From: Burkholderia sp. USMB20
Lineage (GTDB): Bacteria; Pseudomonadota; Gammaproteobacteria; Burkholderiales; Burkholderiaceae
Direction of reading: 5' to 3'
DNA: 64,000 nucleotides
NCBI RefSeq assembly: GCF_000949135.2
Contig: NZ_JTAN02000021.1
Location: 434,001-498,000, forward strand
The notes under the pieces were generated by a model. The model searched no databases. It was not told the DNA's origin and saw only the letters and a program-made list of their open reading frames with translations. Position 1 is the first letter of the stretch. Every line of letters starts with the position of its first letter. Shown here one piece after another: positions 26,996-35,452 of the stretch. Position numbers and translations under genes: made by a program.

Positions 26996-28483
26996 ATGTC
27001 CCATTCCCATGCGGCGTCGATCGCCGCGCGCATCGACCGCCTGCCCGCGACGGCCAGCATCTGGACGCTCGTGTTGTTCCTGAGCGTCGGCGGTTTTTTC
27101 GAGGTCTACGACCTGTTCCAGATGACCTACCTGCCGCCCGGGCTGATCCGCGACGGCATCTTTCACGCGGGCTCGCACGGCGTGCTCGGCATGTCGGACC
27201 AGGGCGCACTCGGTGCGGCGACGTTCGCCGGGCTGTTTGTCGGCGAGATGTTCGTGTCGCGCCTCGCGGACCGCATCGGACGGCGCGCGCTGTTCACCGG
27301 TGCGCTGCTGCTCTACACGGCGGCAAGCCTTGCGATGTGCGTGCAGACGCATGCGCTCGGCATTCTCGTGTGCCGCTTCGTCGCGGGCTGCGGCATCGGT
27401 GCGGAGCTGATCACGATCGGCGCGTTCCTGACCGAGCTGGTGCCGAAAGCAGTGCGCGGGCGTGCGTTCGCGCTGTGCTTCGCGATCGGCTATCTCGCGA
27501 TGCCGGTGCTCGCGCTGGTGTCGTGGCTATGGGTGCCGCGCGATCCGCTCGGGGTGTCCGGGTGGCGCTGGGTCGTGCTGCTCGGCGGCAGCGGCGCGGT
27601 CGTCGTCTGGTGGCTGCAGTCGCGGCTGCCGGAGTCGCCGCGCTGGCTTGCCAGCACCGGCCGCGAGGCCGACGCCGAAGCCGTGCTGCGGCGGCTCGAG
27701 CAGGCGGTCGAGCGGGAATCCGGCCGGCCGCTGCCCGCGGTCAGGATGCCGGCCGTCGCAACGCCGGCCGCGCGGCGCGCGCCGTCGATGTGGGATGCGC
27801 GGCATCGCGGCCGCACGGCGATGCTGATCGTATTCAACGCGTTCCTGAGCATCGGCTTCTTCGGCTTCAGCCAGTGGCTGCCGACGCTGCTGGCCGCGCA
27901 GGGCGCGAGCGTCACGAAGAGCCTCTGGTATGCGTTCGTGATCGCGTTCGCGTATCCGGTGTCGCCGTTCGTTGCCGGCGTGCTCGCGGACCGCATCGAG
28001 CGCAAGTGGCTGATCGTCGCGTCGGCGTTCGGCGTCGCGCTGTTCAGCACCGCGTTCGCGATGTCGGCGCAGGCGCCGTTCGTGATCGCGTTCGGCCTGC
28101 TCGTCACGCTGTCCAACACGGTGCTCGCGAGCAACGGCACCGCGTACCAGTCGGAAGTGTTTCCGACCGAGATCCGCGGGCGCGCGCTCGGCTTCGTGCA
28201 TTCGATCGGCCGCCTGACCGGAATCGCGAGCAGCTTCATCGTCGCGCTGCTGCTCGAGCGCGCCGGGGTGTCCGCAGTGTTCGTGCTGATCGGCGGCAGC
28301 ATGCTGATCGTGATGGTGTCGATCGGTGTGTTCGGGCCGTACACCAACAACCGGGCGCTGGACGAGATCACCGGCCGCAGCGACGATGGCGCCGAGAACG
28401 CGGCGGCGGTGCGCGGGCTCGCCGCGTTGCCGACTCGGCGTGTCGATGGGCGGCATAAAGGAGCCGGGGATGGGGCGGTGTAA
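26996..28483 (+). CDS. MFS organic-acid transporter
   Basis: This 495-residue carrier has about twelve membrane segments. Features include GGFFEVYDLFQ in helix 1, RLADRIGRRALF between helices 2 and 3, GIGAELITIGAFLTELVP in helix 4, RLPESPRWL before the central loop, and VFPTEIRGRALGF near helix 11. This is the sugar/metabolite:H+ symporter layout shared by organic acid carriers. It is the last gene of the IclR-linked plus-strand operon, so it probably imports the substrate that passes through the porin encoded on the divergent arm. The C-terminal tail is hydrophilic and low-complexity. Confidence 0.88.
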   Translation: MSHSHAASIAARIDRLPATASIWTLVLFLSVGGFFEVYDLFQMTYLPPGLIRDGIFHAGSHGVLGMSDQGALGAATFAGLFVGEMFVSRLADRIGRRALFTGALLLYTAASLAMCVQTHALGILVCRFVAGCGIGAELITIGAFLTELVPKAVRGRAFALCFAIGYLAMPVLALVSWLWVPRDPLGVSGWRWVVLLGGSGAVVVWWLQSRLPESPRWLASTGREADAEAVLRRLEQAVERESGRPLPAVRMPAVATPAARRAPSMWDARHRGRTAMLIVFNAFLSIGFFGFSQWLPTLLAAQGASVTKSLWYAFVIAFAYPVSPFVAGVLADRIERKWLIVASAFGVALFSTAFAMSAQAPFVIAFGLLVTLSNTVLASNGTAYQSEVFPTEIRGRALGFVHSIGRLTGIASSFIVALLLERAGVSAVFVLIGGSMLIVMVSIGVFGPYTNNRALDEITGRSDDGAENAAAVRGLAALPTRRVDGRHKGAGDGAV

Positions 28484-28754
28484 TGGCACCGGCAGCAACG
28501 GGGCAAGGCGCGGATCCGAACGGTTTCAAGACGGCAGACACCGTCGGCGTAGTCGATCGAGCGTCGCCGCGTCGTGACAGGATTGCCCGGTTCAAAAACG
28601 CATCGCAAGGCAATGCCACTTATCCCGGGAGCCGGAATTCGCGTCCGTCACGAATCTCCGGCTCAATCTGGATGCACGTGATTCCATGCTCACCGGCGAA
28701 ACCTGAAGCGGCAGCGCGCCTGCCGGTATTCGTGCCGTGACACCGAGACGCGAA

Positions 28755-29573
28755 TCACGCAGATTCGCCGGATCTGCCCCGATCGTAGAACATCGCGAAC
28801 AATTCGGATTGCGATCCGACACCCAGCTTCGCGTAAATGTGCTTCTTGTGCGCACGTACGGTCTCGAACGAAATCGACAGCTTTTCCCCGATCGCGCGTG
28901 ACGAAAATCCGCTCAATGACAGCATCGCGACTTCGATTTCGCGCGTGGTCAACGCGCCGCGCCCGCTCTTTCCGGTCAGCATCCCGAAGCGCGCCTGCGG
29001 GTCGGGCGCTTCGCCTTCGGTCACGCGCGGCGCATCCTTGATCGCGAACGTCTCGAAGCGCAAGCGCTGCTGCATCAACGACAGGACCCAGGGCGTGTAC
29101 AGCGTGAGCAACGCAATCTCGCGATCGTCGTACTTGCTCGTCTTGCCGAGCGAAAAGCCCAATGTGTGATCGCGATCGATCATGACGTTGAAATGCACTT
29201 CGTCGCCGACGATGTTTTTCTTGAAGTACCGCTGGTAGTACTCGGTCATCCGGAAATTGTCCGGCGCGACGTCGGCGAGCGTGTAGAAGCCCGACGCCTG
29301 CGTTTCGAACGCGGCGAGATAGAACGGATCGAGTTGATAGAGGGCGGCCAGATAGTCCTGAAACATCAGGTCGATCTTGCCGTCGGGCATCGCCTGCTCG
29401 GCAAGCACGAGAGGCGGCGCGGCGCGCGCGAAACGCAGCGCGACCCAGTTGTCGAACTCGAGATGCCGCTCGAGCACACGCGTGAGGCGTGCCCAGAAAT
29501 GCGGGCCATCGAGGGCGTCGATGGCCGAGCCAATCTCCCGATGAAAAACGAGATCTCGCCATTCGAAGTCCAT
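28755..29573 (-). CDS. LuxR-family transcriptional regulator
   Basis: The 272-residue protein ends in a LuxR/NarL helix-turn-helix (LTTREIEVAMLSLSGFSSRAI, EKLSISFETVRAHKKHIYAKL). The N-terminal 190 residues are aromatic-rich, with no receiver aspartate pattern and no obvious autoinducer-binding signature; they resemble the sensing regions of stand-alone LuxR regulators that control amino acid or amide catabolism. It is divergent from the carbon-nitrogen hydrolase and APC permease genes, which are its likely targets. The shared intergenic region holds repeated GGGTAA motifs. Confidence 0.9.
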   Translation of the reverse strand: MDFEWRDLVFHREIGSAIDALDGPHFWARLTRVLERHLEFDNWVALRFARAAPPLVLAEQAMPDGKIDLMFQDYLAALYQLDPFYLAAFETQASGFYTLADVAPDNFRMTEYYQRYFKKNIVGDEVHFNVMIDRDHTLGFSLGKTSKYDDREIALLTLYTPWVLSLMQQRLRFETFAIKDAPRVTEGEAPDPQARFGMLTGKSGRGALTTREIEVAMLSLSGFSSRAIGEKLSISFETVRAHKKHIYAKLGVGSQSELFAMFYDRGRSGESA

Positions 29574-29588
29574 CGTGTGCTCCGGTGA

Positions 29589-29664
29589 GGGTAACCCTGG
29601 CGGGGAATTTCAGGTCAAAAATAATAACCCGATAATCGGCCTCACTTCGACAGGCAGGGGTAAC
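29589..29664. promoter_or_regulatory. GGGTAA-type repeats between luxR-type and hydrolase genes
   Basis: GGGTAACCC at 29589-29597, ATAACCC followed by the palindrome CCGATAATCGG (29629-29639), and GGGGTAAC at 29657-29664 are spaced within 76 bases of the divergent intergenic region. They are candidate binding sites for the adjacent LuxR regulator. No experimental motif is known to me for it. Confidence 0.4.
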
Positions 29665-29751
29665 ACGGCCTGTTTCGCTCGACCGCGCGTCGTATCAGAA
29701 GGGCAGGGCAGACGACGCGCCGATGAAAGGCTATTGGAAGGAGACGGTTTC

Positions 29752-30597
29752 ATGCAGGTAGAACTCGCGCAACTCTCGCTGATCGACGGCGACGTCGCGC
29801 ACAACACGCGCAAGGTGATCGACACGATCGGGCGCGTCGACGTGGCAGGCGGCACGAAACTGATCGTGTTCCCCGAGACGACGTTGTCGGGCTTTCCGAC
29901 CCGGGACAATGTCGCCGAAGTCGCACAGACGCTCGATGGCCCCGGATTATCCGCGGTACGCGACGCGGCACGACAAAAGGGCGTCGCTGTCGCCGTGGGC
30001 CTCGCGGAGCGCGACGGCAACCGGTTTTACAACACCACGGTACTTGTCGACGAGCAGGGCGACATCGTGCTGCGCTATCGCAAGACGCATCTGTGGGCAT
30101 CGGATGTCGGTGTCTTCACGCCGGGTGACCGCTTCGCGACGTGCATCTGGAACGGCCTGACGGTCGGCCTGCTGATCTGCTACGACATCGAATTTCCCGA
30201 AACGGCGCGAGCCGTCGGCGCGCTCGATGCCGATCTGCTGATCGTCACGAACGGCAACATGGACCCGTTCGGCCCGGTGCATCGCCGCGCGATCGCGGCA
30301 CGCGCGATGGAAAACCAGATGTTCGCGGTGATGGTGAACCGCTGCGGGGCCGGCGACGACAATCTGACGTTCGCGGGCCTTTCCGCGCTCGTCGATCCGT
30401 TCGGCGAGACCGCGATCGAACTGGGCAGGGACGAGGCGGTCGTGCGGGCGAACCTCGATCTCACGCGTCTCGAAGCGAGCCGCGAACACTACAGCTACCT
30501 GCACGACACGCGCGTGGCGCTTGATCTCGCGCCGCTCGAACAGTCGGACGGCCATCGCGCGTTCATGATCGAAGCGCGTTGTCAGCGCGGCGAATAA
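29752..30597 (+). CDS. Carbon-nitrogen hydrolase (nitrilase superfamily amidase)
   Basis: The 281-residue protein shows the nitrilase-superfamily triad: Glu42 (VFPETTLSG), Lys111 (RYRKTHLW) and Cys143 (LICYDIEFPE). These enzymes hydrolyse amides or, less often, nitriles, here most likely a small aliphatic or amino-acid-derived amide. ATG 29752 is preceded by AAGGAGA and gives the usual length for the single-domain branch; a longer frame begins in the divergent promoter. The APC permease gene follows after 127 bases on the same strand, so the pair probably imports and deaminates the substrate. A LuxR regulator is divergent. Confidence 0.9.
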   Translation: MQVELAQLSLIDGDVAHNTRKVIDTIGRVDVAGGTKLIVFPETTLSGFPTRDNVAEVAQTLDGPGLSAVRDAARQKGVAVAVGLAERDGNRFYNTTVLVDEQGDIVLRYRKTHLWASDVGVFTPGDRFATCIWNGLTVGLLICYDIEFPETARAVGALDADLLIVTNGNMDPFGPVHRRAIAARAMENQMFAVMVNRCGAGDDNLTFAGLSALVDPFGETAIELGRDEAVVRANLDLTRLEASREHYSYLHDTRVALDLAPLEQSDGHRAFMIEARCQRGE

Positions 30598-30724
30598 TCC
30601 GGTTTCGCAGTCCATTCACGGCATCGCGCGGGCGTCATGCGTCGCCCGGGCGTGCCCGTTCAATCGAAATGTCGGCCGAAGGCACACAGGCATTCGCATC
30701 GGCCCCGAAGGTCCAGGAGATAAC

Positions 30725-32065
30725 ATGCAAGCGTCGTCATCCCATGAATCGCCGAGCCTGAAGCGCACGCTCGGCCTGCCGTCCGTGCTGCTGTTCGGCC
30801 TCGCCTATATGGCGCCGCTGATCGTCTACGGTACCTACGGCGTGCTCGCCAAGGCCAGCGACGACACGGCCGCGCTCGCCTATCTGCTCGCGCTGATCGC
30901 CATCGCGTTCACCGCGCTCAGCTACGGCAAGCTCGCCAGGCTCTATCCGACTGCAGGCTCAGCCTATACGTACACGCGCAAGACGTTCAACCCGCACCTC
31001 GGCTTCATGATCGGCTGGGCGACGCTGCTCGACTATTTCTTCCTGCCGATGGTGATCTGGTTGATCGGCGCTGCATATCTGAACGCCGCGTTTCCACATG
31101 TGCCGACCTGGATCTGGATCGTCGCGTTCATCGTGTTGACGAGCGGCCTGAACATCGTCGGCATCGAACTGGCTGCGCGCTTCAATATCGTGCTGATGAT
31201 CGTGCAGCTCGCGATCGTCGTGATGTTCGTGGCGCTGTGCTGGCACTATGCGTCGGCCGCGGCCGGGCCGGGCGGCATCGCGATGGCGGAGCCGTTCTTC
31301 AAGCCGCACGTGCCGTTCGGCGCGACGATGGCGGGCGCCGCGATCGCTGCGTATTCGTACCTCGGCTTCGACGCGGTGTCGACGCTGACCGAGGAAACGA
31401 TCGAGCCAAAAAAGAACATGCCGCGTGCGATCTTGCTGATTGCGCTGATCGGTGGGGCGATCTTCGTGATCGCAGCGTACACGATGCAGCTCGCGCACCC
31501 GGGCGTCGAATTCAAGGACACGGATTCAGCCGCGTTCGAGGTCGCCAAGATGATCGGCGGCGATGTGTTCGTCACCGTATTCCTCGCGGGTCTGATCCTC
31601 GCTCAATTCGCGTCGGGTATCTCCGCGCAAGCGAGCGTCGGCCGACTCCTCTATGCGATGGGGCGCGACGAAATCCTGCCGAAACGCGTCTTCGGATTCA
31701 TTCACCCGCGTTTCAAGACACCGGCGATCAACATCGCGCTGGCGGGCGTGGTCGGCCTGATCGCGCTGAAGCTGGACGTCGCGACGTCGACGTCGTTCAT
31801 CAACTTCGGCGCGTTCCTTGCCTTTACGGCCGTCAATCTGTGCGTGATTCGCCTGTATCTGTCGGGTAATCACGGCGAGCGCCGGATCGGGGTGTTCGGC
31901 GGGCTCGTGTTCCCGGTGATCGGCGCGGTGTCCGATATCTGGCTGCTCGTGAGTCTCGAGAAGGCGGCACTGATCCTCGGCATCGCGTGGTTCGTGCTCG
32001 GGCTGGGATATCTGTGCTGGATTACGCGGCTGTTTCGTCAGGCACCGCCGGAAGTGGCGATTTGA
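30725..32065 (+). CDS. APC-family amino acid/amine permease
   Basis: This 446-residue protein with about twelve membrane helices matches the APC superfamily: SVLLFGLAYMAPLIVYGTYG in helix 1 with the unwound GxG-like region, SYGKLARLYPTAGSAYTYTR, and GFDAVSTLTEETIEPKKNMPRAI in the helix 6-7 loop, typical of putrescine/amino acid transporters such as the PuuP group. It follows the amidase-like gene, so it probably imports an amine or amide. An AGGAGA site precedes ATG 30725. Confidence 0.88.
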   Translation: MQASSSHESPSLKRTLGLPSVLLFGLAYMAPLIVYGTYGVLAKASDDTAALAYLLALIAIAFTALSYGKLARLYPTAGSAYTYTRKTFNPHLGFMIGWATLLDYFFLPMVIWLIGAAYLNAAFPHVPTWIWIVAFIVLTSGLNIVGIELAARFNIVLMIVQLAIVVMFVALCWHYASAAAGPGGIAMAEPFFKPHVPFGATMAGAAIAAYSYLGFDAVSTLTEETIEPKKNMPRAILLIALIGGAIFVIAAYTMQLAHPGVEFKDTDSAAFEVAKMIGGDVFVTVFLAGLILAQFASGISAQASVGRLLYAMGRDEILPKRVFGFIHPRFKTPAINIALAGVVGLIALKLDVATSTSFINFGAFLAFTAVNLCVIRLYLSGNHGERRIGVFGGLVFPVIGAVSDIWLLVSLEKAALILGIAWFVLGLGYLCWITRLFRQAPPEVAI

Positions 32066-32159
32066 TCGAGGTGAGGCGGGCTGCAGTGCGGTTGCTATCG
32101 ACCGGTGCCCGTCGTCGACGTGCGAAATGGCTTCCTGGCGTCGGAATGAGTGCCGGTGC

Positions 32160-32415
32160 CCAGGTCAGGCCCGACGCGCCGTATTCCCGCAGCCGGGCGA
32201 CCAGCCGGCGAATCTACCGCGTCGTCAATTCCAGCCGTTCGGCCGCGCGCCACGGCTTGAGCTTGCCGTCCGCCACGTCCTGAATGACCTTGAATCGGTC
32301 CAGCTCGCGCATCGTCATCGTGATCCGCTCCGTTGCAGCCATCGCAGCCTCCGGCCCGGACACCCGGCGGCCGGACAGCTTACGCGGCCCGAACGCGACA
32401 TTACAACTTTGCTCC
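32160..32415 (-). mobile_element. Truncated ISNCY-like element remnant
   Basis: On the minus strand this segment repeats the first roughly 60 codons of the neighbouring transposase (ITMTMRELDRFKVIQDVADG, then KPWRAAERLELTTR). A CAG-to-TAG nonsense change follows TTR, then IRRLVARLRE, after which the likeness ends. Its outer side ends in CGACATTACAACTTT (about 32396-32410), matching the intact element's terminal repeat. It is an older, dead copy cut off at its left side. Confidence 0.8.
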
Positions 32416-32423
32416 CACACCAG
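32416..32423. repeat. 8-bp direct repeat (left), candidate target duplication
   Basis: CACACCAG stands immediately left of the intact element and recurs at 34109-34116 immediately to its right, as expected for a target-site duplication. Confidence 0.55.
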
Positions 32424-34108
32424 TGTCAAAGCCATTCTCAAATGTCCGCGTCTCGGCTAAGTTGAAATGTCCGGGTTTACGGGCTTGAGGCTTGTTTCTC
32501 TTGGGTTGCAGATCACGCCGTGTCGAAGAGCTGATCCTGAACGGGCAGGGTGCTTACGCTTGCGTCACGGCCCCTTGCAGACCGACGGCCAGGTTTGCGC
32601 GCGGGCTGTTGGACCTGTCTGCGTTCGGCGAGATCCACGATCACTTTCTCGACGTCCGCCTGCACGAACTCGCGCTGCTTCTTCTTGCCCGGCTGAGTGG
32701 CGCAGCGATTCGTCTTGGTCGAATCGCCCCGATGCGTTCGAGACGGTGCCTTACCGATTCGGCTGTTATCGCGCTGCGCCTGAAGCGCTTGCGCGATCTG
32801 CAGCACGTGACTCAGACGCTTGTGTTCGACGATGGCACCTTGATCGATCTCAGCCAGCCGGTCGTACTGCCTGCAGGGCAACACGCGACCCTCTGTTCGG
32901 AGTTCGATGCGCCCATCCGGGTACTCCCACACCTCGATCTGCCGGTCGATCAACTTTCGATTCTCCGGCGTGTCCTCCAGCAAGTACATCACCCGGTCGT
33001 ACTGCACCGTGAGCGACTTCGTCACTTTTCGCGGCTCGCGCCACGTCAGCACCAAGTCAAGATTCTCATCGGCGCGCAACGGTCGATGCGCATTGAAGTC
33101 GCTCTTCGGCGGCTTCGCAAAACGTGCGTTGTAAGCGGCCATGAAGGAGGGCGCATACGCATTGGCGTCAGCCACCGTGTTGATCCCGCGCAATCGCATC
33201 TCCTTGACCAAGCGATCCTGCAGCGTCAGATGTGCTCGCTCGACTCGCCCCTTGGCCGGACTGCTGTTTGCGCAGAACGCGTCGATGTTCAGCTCGTACA
33301 TCGCGCGACCGAAGTGCGTCACACGATTACCAGTCTTGCCTGGCGTTACGTTGCGGAACACGCTGTACTTGTCGCTATAGAACGCCCCCGGCTTGCCGTG
33401 GCACTCGATGTACGCGCGCGTCGCCTCGAAGTAGCTGAAGGTCGATTCGGTCTGCGTGAAGTGCAGCATCATCAGCCGACTCGTCGCGTCATCCACATAC
33501 ACCAGCAACGTGCAGGCCGGCGCCCGTTCCTCGAACCACCGATGATCGCTGCCATCGATCTGGATCAGTTCACCCAGGCACGCGCGTCGCGCCCGCGGTT
33601 GATAAACCTTCGGTGGCCGCTGCCGGCGCGGCACCCACAGGCCAGCGTCGGTCATCAGCTTCCGGACCGTCTCCTTGGCCAGCCGAATGCCGTGACATTC
33701 CCAGAGCTTCTCGCAGGCCAGCGTCGGGCCAAAATCGGCGTAGCGATCACGGATGATCGACAGCACCCGGTCAGCCGTCATGCTGTCCAATCGGTTGTTG
33801 CTGGGCTTCGCGCGCCTTTGCGACACGAGACCTTGCGGCCCGTGCTCACGCAATCGGCCGACCAGTCGCCGAATCTGCCGCGTTGTCAGCCCGAGTCGCT
33901 CGGCCGCGCGCCACGGCTGAAGCTTGCCGTCCGCGACGTCCTGAATGACCTTAAACCTGTCCAGCTCGCGCATCGTCATCGTGATCCGTTCCGTTCCAGC
34001 CATCAAAGCCTCCGGCGCTGGATTCCCAGCGGCCGATCAGCTTACGATGGGTCGAAAAGCGGACATTTGAACTTGGCTAGAAGCGGACATTACAACTTAG
34101 CCACTACA
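32424..34108 (-). mobile_element. Intact ISNCY-like insertion sequence
   Basis: The 1685-base element encodes one transposase on the minus strand. The ends are related: GGCTAAGTTGAAATGTCCG at 32455-32473 on the left inner side, and its inverted counterpart (one mismatch) at 34086-34104 on the right. Each end holds a second diverged copy of this unit (32431-32448 and 34060-34078), which look like paired transposase-binding sites. Eight-base direct repeats CACACCAG flank it. The element separates the amidase/permease genes from the efflux block. Confidence 0.75.
32513..34003 (-). CDS. ISNCY-family DDE transposase
   Basis: The 496-residue transposase begins with helix-turn-helix DNA-binding segments (PWRAAERLGLTTRQIRRLVG, LACEKLW). 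The catalytic core has the first Asp in QIDGSDHRWFE, the second in FYSDKYSVF, and the Glu in SPAKGRVERAHLTLQDRL. This spacing and the HRWFE motif fit the ISNCY (IS1202-like) group. The ATG at 34003 has GGAGGC upstream. The frame is complete and undamaged, so the element may still be active. Its closest relative is the fragment at 32160-32415. Confidence 0.88.
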   Translation of the reverse strand: MAGTERITMTMRELDRFKVIQDVADGKLQPWRAAERLGLTTRQIRRLVGRLREHGPQGLVSQRRAKPSNNRLDSMTADRVLSIIRDRYADFGPTLACEKLWECHGIRLAKETVRKLMTDAGLWVPRRQRPPKVYQPRARRACLGELIQIDGSDHRWFEERAPACTLLVYVDDATSRLMMLHFTQTESTFSYFEATRAYIECHGKPGAFYSDKYSVFRNVTPGKTGNRVTHFGRAMYELNIDAFCANSSPAKGRVERAHLTLQDRLVKEMRLRGINTVADANAYAPSFMAAYNARFAKPPKSDFNAHRPLRADENLDLVLTWREPRKVTKSLTVQYDRVMYLLEDTPENRKLIDRQIEVWEYPDGRIELRTEGRVLPCRQYDRLAEIDQGAIVEHKRLSHVLQIAQALQAQRDNSRIGKAPSRTHRGDSTKTNRCATQPGKKKQREFVQADVEKVIVDLAERRQVQQPARKPGRRSARGRDASVSTLPVQDQLFDTA

Positions 34109-34116
34109 CACCAGCC
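34109..34116. repeat. 8-bp direct repeat (right)
   Basis: CACACCAG directly follows the right terminus of the insertion sequence and matches 32416-32423. Confidence 0.55.
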
Positions 34117-34345
34117 ATATCGATAATTCACGTTATGTAAAATCAAACTAAGGGCATCGACACGCTCGACGGTCAAACCCTCCTTTTTTTCCTACCCCGT
34201 GCCGAGGCGCCCAACACTGTTGCAGTGACATCCCGCAACCGCGAATCAAATTGAGTCTGCCAGTACGCTCGCCACCGGACCTGATAGTGGCACCGCCTTC
34301 GTTGCCCCGCTCGACGAGCCAGACCCGCGTCGACGGAACCAACCG
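34117..34345 (+). other. Intergenic region, AT-richer, no gene seen
   Basis: The first 60 bases after the insertion sequence are notably AT-rich, and a CCTTTTTTTCC tract lies further in. No open frame with a recognisable product occurs. It may hold the end of the preceding transcription unit. Confidence 0.4.
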
Positions 34346-35110
34346 TCAACAGCTCTCCGCAGCCGTGAAGTCGCCGGGCGGCAATGGTCGATTCGCCACG
34401 TCCTTTGCTTCGGCGCGCGTCAGGCCGAGCGTCTGCAATACCATCGCCGCGGCCCGCTCGGGAAGCCGGCCTTCGTCTCCCGCCGGCTTCCTCGCTTCGC
34501 CCTCAGCCGTGTCGGCCGCGTAGCACTCCGCCGCGATCGCCGCCAGGATCGTCCCCGTCATCGCGAGCACGCTCATGAACGGATCGCCGACGACGAAGCG
34601 GCGTGCCGCGATTCCGCGCTCGCTGTCCCGCCGCAAGTGCCGGCCCAGCCCGTGGTCGAGCGCACGCGCGGAGAAGCCCTCCCGCATCAGGAACCGCCCC
34701 CAGAGCCGCTCGCGGCGCGCGCGCATCAGCGTGTGACGCACGCAAACCGACACGACCTCGGCCGGATCCGACAAACCGCTCGCAAGGCGCTCGAGCCCGT
34801 CCGCGAAATCGTCGAACACCCACTCGGTCAGCGCGGCGAAGATGCCGTCCTTCGATTCGAAGTGGTAGTAAAACGAGCCGAACCCCACATCCGCCGCCTC
34901 GGTGATCTCGCTGATCGCGACGTTGTCCCTGCCCTTTTCCGCCATCAGGCCGAACGCCGCCCGCAGCAAGCGCATACGTGTCGCCTCCTTGCGCCGGGCA
35001 CCGCGCGGTTGACGCTGTTCCGCTTCGGTCACTGACGCATTCGGGCGACGCGGCCGGACCGGTTTGTCGTCCACGAGCGCACCTTCCCTTTCCATAAGAA
35101 TTTTCTGCAT
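34346..35110 (-). CDS. TetR-family repressor of the divergent RND pump
   Basis: The 254-residue protein has a basic N-terminal tail and a TetR helix-turn-helix (RMRLLRAAFGLMAEKG, AISEITEAADVGFGSFYYHF). The C-terminal ligand domain is close to that of the TetR at 45772-46521 (SGLSDPAEVVSVCVRHTLMR, REGFSARAL, RRFVVGDPF, LGLTRAEA). It is divergent from the efflux genes. The predicted minus promoter TTGTCA-N17-TAGAAT would start the mRNA at about the ATG at 35110, so the message may be leaderless or translation may begin at the ATG at 35095. I infer that it represses the pump and itself until a hydrophobic ligand binds. Confidence 0.9.
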   Translation of the reverse strand: MQKILMEREGALVDDKPVRPRRPNASVTEAEQRQPRGARRKEATRMRLLRAAFGLMAEKGRDNVAISEITEAADVGFGSFYYHFESKDGIFAALTEWVFDDFADGLERLASGLSDPAEVVSVCVRHTLMRARRERLWGRFLMREGFSARALDHGLGRHLRRDSERGIAARRFVVGDPFMSVLAMTGTILAAIAAECYAADTAEGEARKPAGDEGRLPERAAAMVLQTLGLTRAEAKDVANRPLPPGDFTAAESC

Positions 35111-35116
35111 GACGCA

Positions 35117-35167
35117 ATTCTAGATGACTCACTCATACTTGACAACATTATCAGTTATGAGTTTAAT
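35117..35167. promoter_or_regulatory. Overlapping divergent promoters with inverted repeat (tetR / RND)
   Basis: On the plus strand TTGACA (35139-35144), 17 bases, TTTAAT (35162-35167) points at the efflux genes. On the minus strand TTGTCA (35140-35145), 17 bases, TAGAAT (35117-35122) points at tetR. The two -35 boxes overlap by five bases. Inverted arms ACTCATA (35131-35137) and TATGAGT (35156-35162) lie within the spacers. The same layout recurs at 46549-46599. Confidence 0.8.
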
Positions 35168-35452
35168 CTCGAAAACAGCAGAACCGGTTCCTGTCCAGAC
35201 ACTGTTCCGGACCCACGCCAGCGAGCGTCGGTGACGCGCAGGCGGCCCCGTCGGCACACTCGGAGGCCATCGTCGTGCGCAAGCCGTGTCATGTCGGCAA
35301 TCGGAACGATCTGCACCTCGAACGTCGGAGTACTGATTGATCGTCATGCGCACCGTCGGCGGAGACGCCCTCGCGCGCCTGCATAAACCGGGGTGACCCG
35401 CCGTGGTCGCCGAACCATTTTTAGTTTGACCCTCACTTGTCTTGGAAACATC

